Below, piece by piece: positions 1-6,211 of a stretch of 17,820 nucleotides of DNA. Source of the DNA: Patescibacteria group bacterium. GTDB lineage: Bacteria > Patescibacteriota > Patescibacteriia > JAGPKW01. Where the stretch lies: positions 1,668 to 19,487 of the forward strand of contig JAGPKW010000004.1 in assembly GCA_018053685.1 (NCBI GenBank), in the 5' to 3' direction. Under the pieces are notes generated by a model. That model did no database searches. It was given only the letters and a program-made list of their open reading frames with translations, and was not told where the DNA came from. Position numbers and translations under genes: made by a program. The first letter of the stretch is position 1, and each line of letters opens with the position of its first letter.

Positions 1-1032
1 CCAATGTATTTTGGTTTGCCTATTGCTGGAATGCAAAAAGGTGATTGTGTTTCTTTTGATACAGGTGCTAGTAACCTTATCCAGACAGTGATTAGATTTA
101 TTTTTGCTTCAATAGGAACTATTTCTGTAATTATATTTATTGTAGCTGGATTTATGATTGCTTTCGCTGCTGGTAACCAAGGCACAATTAAGAAAGCTAA
201 AACAATGATAAAAGATACTGCTATTGGGTTAATTACCGCTATTTTTTCTGGTTCAATTCTTGCTCTTATAAATCCAGATTTAGTAAATGTAAGTACATAC
301 ACAGTAAAATTGCCAGATAACATAGAAGTTGTATTAAGAGAAGATGTTGAGAAAATGTTACATAAAACAAATATGCCTGAAGGTTTTGGTGATCCTAAGT
401 TATCAGCAATAATAAACAAAGTTGCTGTTGCTAACCATATAGATTATTGTGTTTTATATACTTTAGCATTCAAAGAATCAAGTGGTCAGGTTTATGCCAT
501 TGGTCATGATGAAATGGTCCCAGATACTAAATCATATAATGCTTATTGCAAAAGTAGACAATATTATAATGGAGGCAGTTTTAGTTCTGCTGATTCTAGC
601 AACTGTGATTCTAATAAGAAAGTTAGCAATGATGATGTAGTAAATTTTAATGATACTGAGAACTTAGGACTGGATTGGAGGTATTCTCATGGTATAGGTA
701 TGATGCAAATTACTATTTTCCCAGGTAATTCATCAAGCTTTACACAAGTTGGAGAAAGGCATCCTTCCCCAGCTTACTATATAGCTATAAACGGAAAGAA
801 ATATCATGTGAAAGATCTTTTTGACCCAGAAACTTCACTAAATGCTGCTATTGATTTATTATTAAGTAAGGGTTTTCAAGGGTTAATCGGTAGTGATGTA
901 AATGGGATGACAGATGCTAAACTTCAAGAGATGTTTACAAAATATAATGGTGCAGGTCCAGCTGCTGAAAAGTATGGGAGAGAAGCATTGACTGTTTATA
1001 AGAACTGCAGGGATAATTTAAATAAGAGATGA
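1..1032 (+). CDS. T4SS-pilin-like membrane module fused to lytic transglycosylase (5' partial)
   Basis: The frame is open to the left edge, so the true start lies upstream; the ATG at 4 aligns inside the pilin domain of the paralogue at 12002 and is probably internal. Numbering from that ATG, two hydrophobic segments (about 27-55 and 73-91) form the VirB2/TrbC-like 'T4SS pilin' hairpin, with IGTISVIIFIVAGF and FSGSILALINPDLV as landmarks. Residues about 127-342 resemble a soluble lytic transglycosylase: KESSG with probable catalytic Glu158, GIGMMQIT at 230-237, and YNGAGP at 314-319. Such enzymes cleave peptidoglycan between MurNAc and GlcNAc; VirB1 does so for type IV secretion. The catalytic Glu and the GMMQ motif are about 74 residues apart, much farther than usual, and the insert holds Cys182 and Cys201. 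The inferred role is local wall opening by a membrane-tethered enzyme at an envelope machine. Domain calls are firm; the system it serves is unknown. Confidence 0.8.
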   Translation, partial: PMYFGLPIAGMQKGDCVSFDTGASNLIQTVIRFIFASIGTISVIIFIVAGFMIAFAAGNQGTIKKAKTMIKDTAIGLITAIFSGSILALINPDLVNVSTYTVKLPDNIEVVLREDVEKMLHKTNMPEGFGDPKLSAIINKVAVANHIDYCVLYTLAFKESSGQVYAIGHDEMVPDTKSYNAYCKSRQYYNGGSFSSADSSNCDSNKKVSNDDVVNFNDTENLGLDWRYSHGIGMMQITIFPGNSSSFTQVGERHPSPAYYIAINGKKYHVKDLFDPETSLNAAIDLLLSKGFQGLIGSDVNGMTDAKLQEMFTKYNGAGPAAEKYGREALTVYKNCRDNLNKR

Positions 1033-1107
1033 TTTGCTTTTTTAAAAATAATTTGTTATTATATTACTTATATTTATGTGTTATTTGTTTAAAATAACAA
1101 TAAAAGA

Positions 1108-1152
1108 ATATTTATACTAAAAAGTTCCTTAATAGGAATAAGTATAAAATAT
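1108..1152 (+). promoter_or_regulatory. Nested inverted repeat / promoter region upstream of rpsB
   Basis: An outer pair TTTATACT (1111-1118) and AGTATAAA (1141-1148) encloses an inner pair TTCCT (1125-1129) and AGGAA (1134-1138) with a TAAT loop. ATA/TAT at the outer edges extends the stem past one bulged A. Two -10-like boxes fall in the arms: TATACT (1112-1117) and TATAAA (1143-1148). If transcription starts from the first, the inner hairpin lies at the 5' end of the rpsB mRNA; if from the second, the palindrome is promoter DNA. No good -35 box is visible for either. Bacterial rpsB leaders often bind S2 for feedback control, but no match to a known leader was verified. Confidence 0.4.
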
Positions 1153-1172
1153 CTAATAAATAAAAAAATAAT

Positions 1173-1871
1173 ATGTCTATAAAAATACCTTCGATAGAGG
1201 AAATGTTAGAAGCTGGTGTTCATTTCGGTCACCCTGTTTCTAAGTGGCACCCTAAAGCTGCTCCATATATATATGGAGTTAAAAATGGTGTGCATATAAT
1301 TAATTTATTAAAGACAGAGGAGTCCTTAAAACAAGTTGCTGATATTGTTATAAATACTGTGTCCAAAGGAGAAGATATACTTTTTGTTGGGACGAAAAAG
1401 CAAGCCAAGGATTTGATAAAAAAAGCTGCTATAAAATGTGAGATGCCTTATGTTAATGAAAGATGGCTTGGGGGAACATTTACAAATTTTGGGACAGTAT
1501 TGAGGTCAATTAAAAAGTTAAATAAATTGGAATTAGAAAAAGAAAATGGTGATTTTTCTAAATATACTAAGAAGGAAGCTCTTATATTAACTAGGTTAAT
1601 AGATAAATTAAATAAAAATTTGGGCGGTATAAAAAATATAAAAAAATTACCAGCATTAGTTTTTGTGGTTGATCTAAAGAGTGAAGACATAGCTGTAAAA
1701 GAAGCTAGAAGTAAGAAGATTCCAATAATTGCTATATGCGATACAAATGTTGACCCTAATTTAGTAGATTATCCAATTCCAGGTAATGACGATGCTATTA
1801 AATCAATAGATATGATAGTTAATGTGATCGCTGATGCTGTTAATAATGGAAAGAAACAAATTAAACAATAA
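1173..1871 (+). CDS. rpsB: 30S ribosomal protein S2
   Basis: The product is ribosomal protein S2, a 232-residue component of the small-subunit head-body junction that helps S1 and mRNA engage. The N-terminus has the family signature (EEMLEAGVHFGH followed by W-x-PK and PYIYG), then LFVGTKKQAKDLI, NERWLGGTFTNF and the C-terminal block PIIAICDTNVDP with PGNDDA. The length is normal for a compact S2, and the coiled-coil insertion (about 110-145) is present. The ATG is preceded only by A/T (ending AAAAATAAT), with no Shine-Dalgarno sequence. tsf follows after 19 nt, the standard rpsB-tsf pairing, and the two probably share one transcript that ends at the hairpin near 2748. Identification is secure. 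Confidence 0.98.
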   Translation: MSIKIPSIEEMLEAGVHFGHPVSKWHPKAAPYIYGVKNGVHIINLLKTEESLKQVADIVINTVSKGEDILFVGTKKQAKDLIKKAAIKCEMPYVNERWLGGTFTNFGTVLRSIKKLNKLELEKENGDFSKYTKKEALILTRLIDKLNKNLGGIKNIKKLPALVFVVDLKSEDIAVKEARSKKIPIIAICDTNVDPNLVDYPIPGNDDAIKSIDMIVNVIADAVNNGKKQIKQ

Positions 1872-1890
1872 GATAATTAATAAAAATAAT

Positions 1891-2727
1891 ATGTCATTAG
1901 AACTTGTAAAAAAGTTAAGAGAAGTTTCAGGTGCTGGTATAGTAGACTGCCAGAGAGCTTTAAAAGAAGCTGGAGATGATTTTGATAAAGCTATTGAAAT
2001 ATTAAGAAAAAATGGACAGCAAATAGTTAATAAAACCGCTGATAGAATCGCAAAAGAAGGTGTAATTGTTTTTTATTCAACAGAAAATAATAGAGCTGGT
2101 GCGATTGTTGAAGTTGGGTGTGAGACTGATTTTGTTGCAAGGAATGAAGATTTTTTAAAGTATGCTAATATAGTAGCTAAAGCAACTTGTGAAAATAATG
2201 TTAATACTATTGAAGAACTAATGGATTCATTGATAGATGGTAAGAAACTTATAGAATACCAAAATGAAATAATTGCAAAGATAAAAGAGAAAATAGAAGT
2301 GAAAAGATTTGCTAGAAGAACAGTAGATAATGGTGTTATTGGAAGTTATATACATTTTGATAAAAGGAGTGGGTGTTTATTAGTTATTTCAAATGTTGAG
2401 GATAATAGTAAAACCATGTCTATTATTAAAGATTTAGGTATGCATATTGTAGCTCTAAAGCCACAATATTTGTCAAAAGATGATGTGCCAGATGATATAA
2501 TTAAAAAAGAGAAAGAAATATTGCTTAATCAACCAGATTTAAGAAATAAGCCAGCAGAAATAGCTGAAAAGATTGTTCAAGGTAGAATAAATAAATTTTA
2601 TTCTGAAAATTGTTTAATTGAGCAATTATTTGTAAAAGATGATAGTAAAACTGTTAAACAGGTTGTGGAAGCGCTAGGTAAGAATGCTAGAATAGAGTCA
2701 TTTGTGCTTTATGAATTAGCTGCATAA
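1891..2727 (+). CDS. tsf: Translation elongation factor Ts
   Basis: EF-Ts is the nucleotide exchange factor that regenerates EF-Tu-GTP from EF-Tu-GDP. The 278-residue product starts with the UBA-like domain (MSLELVKKLREVSGAG, about 1-40) and has the EF-Tu-contacting motif TDFVARN at 79-85, followed by the paired dimerisation-type subdomains. The C-terminus (KIVQGRINKFYSE, then LFVKDD and the VLYELA-type end) is typical. The frame stays open upstream to an ATG at 1834 inside rpsB, but the conserved N-terminus begins at 1891, so that start is chosen. It has the same AAAAATAATATG context as rpsB and no Shine-Dalgarno sequence. It is cotranscribed with rpsB and followed by a strong intrinsic terminator. 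Confidence 0.98.
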   Translation: MSLELVKKLREVSGAGIVDCQRALKEAGDDFDKAIEILRKNGQQIVNKTADRIAKEGVIVFYSTENNRAGAIVEVGCETDFVARNEDFLKYANIVAKATCENNVNTIEELMDSLIDGKKLIEYQNEIIAKIKEKIEVKRFARRTVDNGVIGSYIHFDKRSGCLLVISNVEDNSKTMSIIKDLGMHIVALKPQYLSKDDVPDDIIKKEKEILLNQPDLRNKPAEIAEKIVQGRINKFYSENCLIEQLFVKDDSKTVKQVVEALGKNARIESFVLYELAA

Positions 2728-2747
2728 TGAAAGTCATTGATAGAACC

Positions 2748-2772
2748 TCCCAAGCTCTGCTTGGGATTTTTT
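2748..2772 (+). terminator. Intrinsic terminator of rpsB-tsf
   Basis: An 8-bp stem (TCCCAAGC, 2748-2755, with GCTTGGGA, 2759-2766) closes a TCT loop and is followed directly by six T residues. It lies 20 nt after the tsf stop. Its 3' arm also supplies the likely -35 box of the next promoter. Confidence 0.93.
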
Positions 2773-2789
2773 GTTTTAGATGATATAAT
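2761..2789 (+). promoter_or_regulatory. Promoter of the PGK-like gene (extended -10)
   Basis: TTGGGA (2761-2766) lies 17 nt upstream of a perfect TATAAT (2784-2789), which is preceded by TGA, giving an extended -10 (TGnTATAAT). The predicted start near 2796 leaves a leader of about 16 nt. The -35 box sits in the 3' arm of the tsf terminator, so termination and re-initiation share DNA. Confidence 0.65.
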
Positions 2790-2811
2790 TTAAATATATA
2801 ATAAAAGGCTG

Positions 2812-3942
2812 ATGAAAAGGATATCTAGTATTAAAAATATAAAAAAGATTAGTAATAAAACATGTCTTGTATATGTTAATTTTGATATAAAGATACAAAA
2901 TGGAGCTATTGAAGATGACAGAAAAGTAAGGGAAATTATTGATACTATAGAATATTTATCATTCAAAAATTCTAAGATAATATTATTTTCTGATAATAGT
3001 AATATTAGAGAAATAGAAATAGTATTAGAAAAATTAAAGAATTTATTAAAGCTAAATAAACAATTTAATAAAGAAATAATTTTATATAAAAAGGCTGATC
3101 TAGATAATTTAGATAATGTTATTAAGATTGCTGATTTTGGAGATATAGTTTGTATAAGGTCTTTAAGATATTATGATAATTATAAAAAATATTTTAATAA
3201 GGATATAGATTATTTTATATTTGAGAATTTTGAAAATTTATATAATAACAGCTATTTATCTGATTTATCAAAAATTAAAACATATTATGGTTTTTCTTTT
3301 TGTGAAAAGTATGATAACTTTTTAAAATTAAAAATAGGGAAGAACAAAAATGTTGCAATTGTGGGCGGGGAATATAATAAAGAAAAAATAGAATTTATAG
3401 AAAATTTATTAAAAGCAAAGTCAACTATTTTATTAGGCGGAGAAGTATCTGCTATGTTTTCATATGTATATATAAATAGAGTGCTAAATAAAAAAAGATC
3501 TACTTCTAGAGCTAATAATAAATTATATAGCCTATTAAAGAAGTATAAAAAAAATATAGTGTTGCCAATAGATTTTATAGTAAGTAGAAATAAGCATAAA
3601 TATTTAGAAGTTAGAAGGAAAAGTATAAAAGATCTTAGTCTATCTGATTATATATTTGATATAGGGCCAGATACTATAAAAAAATATCTAGAATATATTA
3701 ATAGAAGTAACATATTAATTTGGAGTGGGCTTTTAGGCATGGTCGAAGATAAGAAATTTTCAAATTCTAGCTTAATGATGGCTGAGATATTCTGTAATAA
3801 ATCTAGAGGTAAGGCTTTTGGTGTTGTTGTCGGCAATAGAACGTGTAGGTTTGTAATAGATAATAAGTTCGGAGATGATGTGGACTATTTATTTTTTGAA
3901 AAGCAAACTTTTTACAATTTAGTCAAACAAAAGCTAGGTTGA
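2812..3942 (+). CDS. Phosphoglycerate kinase homologue, probably catalytically inactive
   Basis: The 376-residue protein follows phosphoglycerate kinase (1,3-bisphosphoglycerate + ADP to 3-phosphoglycerate + ATP) along its whole length. Landmarks include NGAIEDDRKVR at 30-40, VAIVGG then KIEFIENLL (181-200), NIVLPIDFIVS (248-258), DIGPDTIKKY (283-292) and the IWSGLLGM block (303-310). Most functional residues are replaced. The substrate motif V-D-x-N reads NFD (23-25, Asp and Asn exchanged). The SHLGRP position reads SDNSNI (60-65). The GGAKVSDK lysine becomes Tyr188. W-N-G-P-M-G becomes W-S-G-L-L-G. The GGGDS nucleotide loop becomes VGNRT (340-344). The frame is intact, and the gene has its own promoter and terminator, so it appears to be a maintained pseudoenzyme, not a decaying gene. 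Its function is unknown; a regulatory or binding role is inference. Confidence 0.8.
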   Translation: MKRISSIKNIKKISNKTCLVYVNFDIKIQNGAIEDDRKVREIIDTIEYLSFKNSKIILFSDNSNIREIEIVLEKLKNLLKLNKQFNKEIILYKKADLDNLDNVIKIADFGDIVCIRSLRYYDNYKKYFNKDIDYFIFENFENLYNNSYLSDLSKIKTYYGFSFCEKYDNFLKLKIGKNKNVAIVGGEYNKEKIEFIENLLKAKSTILLGGEVSAMFSYVYINRVLNKKRSTSRANNKLYSLLKKYKKNIVLPIDFIVSRNKHKYLEVRRKSIKDLSLSDYIFDIGPDTIKKYLEYINRSNILIWSGLLGMVEDKKFSNSSLMMAEIFCNKSRGKAFGVVVGNRTCRFVIDNKFGDDVDYLFFEKQTFYNLVKQKLG

Positions 3943-3956
3943 TACCTAGTTTTTTT
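3934..3956 (+). terminator. Intrinsic terminator overlapping the PGK-like stop codon
   Basis: CTAGGT (3934-3939) pairs with ACCTAG (3944-3949) around the loop TGAT, followed by seven T residues (3950-3956). The TGA stop codon (3940-3942) is in the loop, so the hairpin is partly coding. Confidence 0.88.
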
Positions 3957-3969
3957 ATATTTTTTTTGG

Positions 3970-3978
3970 TGTTATAAT
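3970..3978 (+). promoter_or_regulatory. Extended -10 promoter for recJ-rnhA
   Basis: TGT followed by TATAAT (3973-3978) gives a consensus extended -10. The -35 region is the preceding poly-T tract with no clear hexamer, as extended -10 promoters allow. The predicted start near 3985 rules out the TTG at 3982 as initiator and favours the ATG at 4006. Confidence 0.6.
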
Positions 3979-4005
3979 AAATTGATAAATAATTTTTTTA
4001 ATGCA

Positions 4006-5727
4006 ATGGAAAACATTTGGAGAGTAAAAAACACCATAAAAGATTTTGAGCTTTATAATAAATTTCCTGATGTAAATAAAATAGTATTAAATATTTTATA
4101 TAATAGAGGTATTTTAGAAGATAAGATATATAGTTTTTTAAATCCTGATTATGATAAAGATATTTATGATCCATTTTTATTTAATGATATGCAAAAGGTT
4201 GCTGATAAAATTTTTGATACTATAAAAAATAGAGGGAAGATTTGTGTTTATGGAGATTATGATGCAGATGGGGTAGGATCTTGTTTTTTGCTGGTTAGTT
4301 TTTTAAAAAAGATTGGTGGTGATGTATTTTGTTATATACCTGATAGAAAAAATGAAGGTAACGGATTAAATAAAAAAGCAATAGATTATATTAAAGATAA
4401 AGGAACTAATTTAATTATTACTGTTGATAATGGTATTGTTGCTTTTGATGAGACAAATTATATTCATTCTCTAGATATGGAAATTATAATTTCTGACCAT
4501 CATGAGCAAATGCCTCATAGACTGCCTAATGCGTATGCTATTATAAATCCAAAAGTTGAGGGGGAAAAATATCCATTTAGAGAATTGTGTGGTGCTGGTG
4601 TCGTATTCAAAATAATATCAGCACTTGCATTGGAACATAAGGATAGGGATGAATTATTAAAATATATAAAATGGAATTTAGATATTGTTGCTGTTGCTAC
4701 CATCTCTGATCTTGTTCCACTTGTAGATGAAAATAGGGTTATTGCTAAATATGGACTTACTGTTTTAAATAAAACAAGAAATCTTGGACTAAAGGAGATT
4801 ATAAAAGTTAGCAATTTAACTGATTTACAAGGTGTAGAGAAAAAGGAGATTTCTTCTTATGATGTTGGTTTTAGAATTGGTCCTAGGCTAAATGCTGCTG
4901 GCAGAATGGATCATGCAAATGCTGCTTATGAGCTGCTTATGTCTTCTAATAAAGAAGAAGTAAGAAAGATAGCTGAAGATTTAAATGAAAAAAATAGTGA
5001 AAGACAAAATATTGTAACTAATGCTGTTAGATGGTTTATAAAAGAGAGTGGAGATAAAATTGATGATAGAAAGATTATAGTAGTTCATAATGATAGTTGG
5101 CCAGTTGGAATTGTTGGTCTAATTGCAGCAAAGCTTAAAGATTACTATAACCTTCCAGTTTTTGCATTAACTACTGAGAATAATAATATTGTTGGTTCTG
5201 GAAGGAGTATAGAGGGATTTGATATAACAAAGGCTATGCAAAACAATTCTAATTTATTTTTAAAATTTGGTGGCCATAAAATGGCTTGTGGCTGTACTAT
5301 TGCATATGATAAATATAATGAATTTAAGAGAGTTATGTCAGAGTATGCTAATCAAAATTTGGATATTGGGGAAATAGAACATTATTTAGATATTGATTTA
5401 GAAATAGAGTTTAAAGATATAAATATAGATTTTTGTAATGAGATAAAGAAATTTGAACCATTTGGTAAAAATAATGAAGATTTAGTATTTTGTAGTAAAA
5501 ATGTTGAAGTTGTAGGTTGTAGTATTTTCGGTAAAAATGCAGATCATTTTAAAATGAATGTAAAACAAGGTGATACCTTGTTTAGTGTTGTAGCATTTTA
5601 TAATAGAGATTTATTCGATAAAATTAAGGTAGGAGATAGATTAGATTTAGCATATAGTATTGAAGTTGATAATTGGGGAGGTAAACAAGAAATTAGACTA
5701 ATGTATAAAGATCACAAATATGAATAG
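4006..5727 (+). CDS. recJ: Single-stranded-DNA-specific exonuclease RecJ
   Basis: RecJ is a Mn2+-dependent 5'-to-3' single-strand exonuclease that works in recombination, mismatch and base-excision repair. The 573-residue product shows the DHH phosphoesterase motifs in order: YGDYDADG (DYDADG at 84-89), TVDNGI, DHH at 164-166, GAGVVFK, and the aspartate block VATISDLVPL, then RIGPRLNAAGRMDHA. The DHHA1 domain has GGHKMACG at 422-429, and a C-terminal OB-type domain follows. Length and motif order match the family, and all metal-binding positions checked are present. The frame opens at a TTG at 3982, but that lies at the predicted transcription start; the ATG at 4006 gives the usual short N-terminus. 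rnhA overlaps its last 8 nt (ATGAATAG), indicating translational coupling. Confidence 0.96.
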   Translation: MENIWRVKNTIKDFELYNKFPDVNKIVLNILYNRGILEDKIYSFLNPDYDKDIYDPFLFNDMQKVADKIFDTIKNRGKICVYGDYDADGVGSCFLLVSFLKKIGGDVFCYIPDRKNEGNGLNKKAIDYIKDKGTNLIITVDNGIVAFDETNYIHSLDMEIIISDHHEQMPHRLPNAYAIINPKVEGEKYPFRELCGAGVVFKIISALALEHKDRDELLKYIKWNLDIVAVATISDLVPLVDENRVIAKYGLTVLNKTRNLGLKEIIKVSNLTDLQGVEKKEISSYDVGFRIGPRLNAAGRMDHANAAYELLMSSNKEEVRKIAEDLNEKNSERQNIVTNAVRWFIKESGDKIDDRKIIVVHNDSWPVGIVGLIAAKLKDYYNLPVFALTTENNNIVGSGRSIEGFDITKAMQNNSNLFLKFGGHKMACGCTIAYDKYNEFKRVMSEYANQNLDIGEIEHYLDIDLEIEFKDINIDFCNEIKKFEPFGKNNEDLVFCSKNVEVVGCSIFGKNADHFKMNVKQGDTLFSVVAFYNRDLFDKIKVGDRLDLAYSIEVDNWGGKQEIRLMYKDHKYE

Positions 5728-6139
5728 AGTCATAATACATACTGATGGTGGTAGCCGTGGGAATCCAGGTCATGCTGGTATAGGTATTGTAATAGAAATA
5801 AAAGATGAAAATAATAAAATAATAAAAAAAATAGTTTATAAAAAATATATTGGCATAACTACAAATAATATTGCAGAATATACTGCTATATTATGGGCTT
5901 TAGCTTATTGTAAAGAGAATAAGTTAGATAATTTAGAATGTTATCTTGATTCAGAACTTGTTGTAAAACAATTAAATGGAGAATATAAAATAAAAGATCA
6001 GGAATTAGGTAAAATTTTTATTAAGATCTATAATCTAAGGCAGAATTTTCATTCTTGTAAATTTTCCCATATAAAAAGAGAATTAAATAAAGAAGCAGAT
6101 TTGCTTGTAAATGCTGCATTAAATGAAGCAGGCTATTAA
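5720..6139 (+). CDS. rnhA: Ribonuclease HI family protein
   Basis: RNase HI cleaves the RNA strand of RNA-DNA hybrids, removing primers and R-loops. The 139-residue protein has the four acidic catalytic residues: Asp9 in HTDGGSRGNPG, Glu53 in NNIAEY, Asp77 in LDSELVV, and Asp127 in NKEADLLVN. It is shorter than the E. coli enzyme and appears to lack the basic-protrusion insert. In this it resembles the compact YpdQ / Rv2228c-type bacterial and archaeal RNase HI proteins, some of which act on a single ribonucleotide at RNA-DNA junctions. It starts inside recJ with an 8-nt overlap and no Shine-Dalgarno sequence, so it is probably translated by re-initiation. Pairing with RecJ fits a shared role in lagging-strand or repair intermediates. 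Confidence 0.93.
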   Translation: MNRVIIHTDGGSRGNPGHAGIGIVIEIKDENNKIIKKIVYKKYIGITTNNIAEYTAILWALAYCKENKLDNLECYLDSELVVKQLNGEYKIKDQELGKIFIKIYNLRQNFHSCKFSHIKRELNKEADLLVNAALNEAGY

Positions 6140-6142
6140 ATT

Positions 6143-6169
6143 TTAGCACTCTTGATTTTTGAGTGCTAA
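6143..6169 (+). promoter_or_regulatory. CIRCE operator (HrcA-binding site)
   Basis: TTAGCACTC (6143-6151), a 9-nt spacer (6152-6160) and GAGTGCTAA (6161-6169) match the CIRCE consensus TTAGCACTC-N9-GAGTGCTAA exactly, including spacer length. CIRCE is bound by HrcA to repress chaperone operons until heat shock. It lies between the rnhA stop and the clpC start (about 43 nt upstream), so it almost certainly controls clpC. It could also form a hairpin at the end of the recJ-rnhA mRNA. Confidence 0.95.
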
Positions 6170-6200
6170 TAATGTAATATATTTATAAATTATATATAAT
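6152..6200 (+). promoter_or_regulatory. Candidate promoter(s) of clpC overlapping CIRCE
   Basis: Two arrangements are possible. TTGATT (6152-6157, in the CIRCE spacer) with TAATAT (6175-6180) 17 nt away would place the -35 box under HrcA. Alternatively, a perfect TATAAT (6195-6200) starts transcription near 6207 and gives an almost leaderless mRNA (ATG at 6212), but without a clear -35 box. The sequence does not decide between them. Confidence 0.45.
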
Positions 6201-6211
6201 ATTTATATCTT

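Noticed and set aside
1080..1098. 7-bp inverted repeat GTTATTT / AAATAAC after the first gene
   Set aside because: It is entirely weak in G/C, has no T-run after it and is expected by chance in such AT-rich DNA; not called a terminator.
1834..1890. ATG in rpsB extending EF-Ts by 19 residues
   Set aside because: The conserved EF-Ts N-terminus begins at the ATG at 1891; the extra residues are Asn/Lys-rich and overlap rpsB.
3933..3960. Possibility that UGA is recoded as glycine (genetic code 25)
   Set aside because: UGA ends three genes at positions that fit their expected lengths, one in a terminator loop and one in an ATGA overlap, so code 11 fits.
3982..4005. TTG start extending RecJ by eight codons
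   Set aside because: It coincides with the predicted transcription start of the extended -10 promoter and adds residues not typical of RecJ; the ATG at 4006 is preferred.
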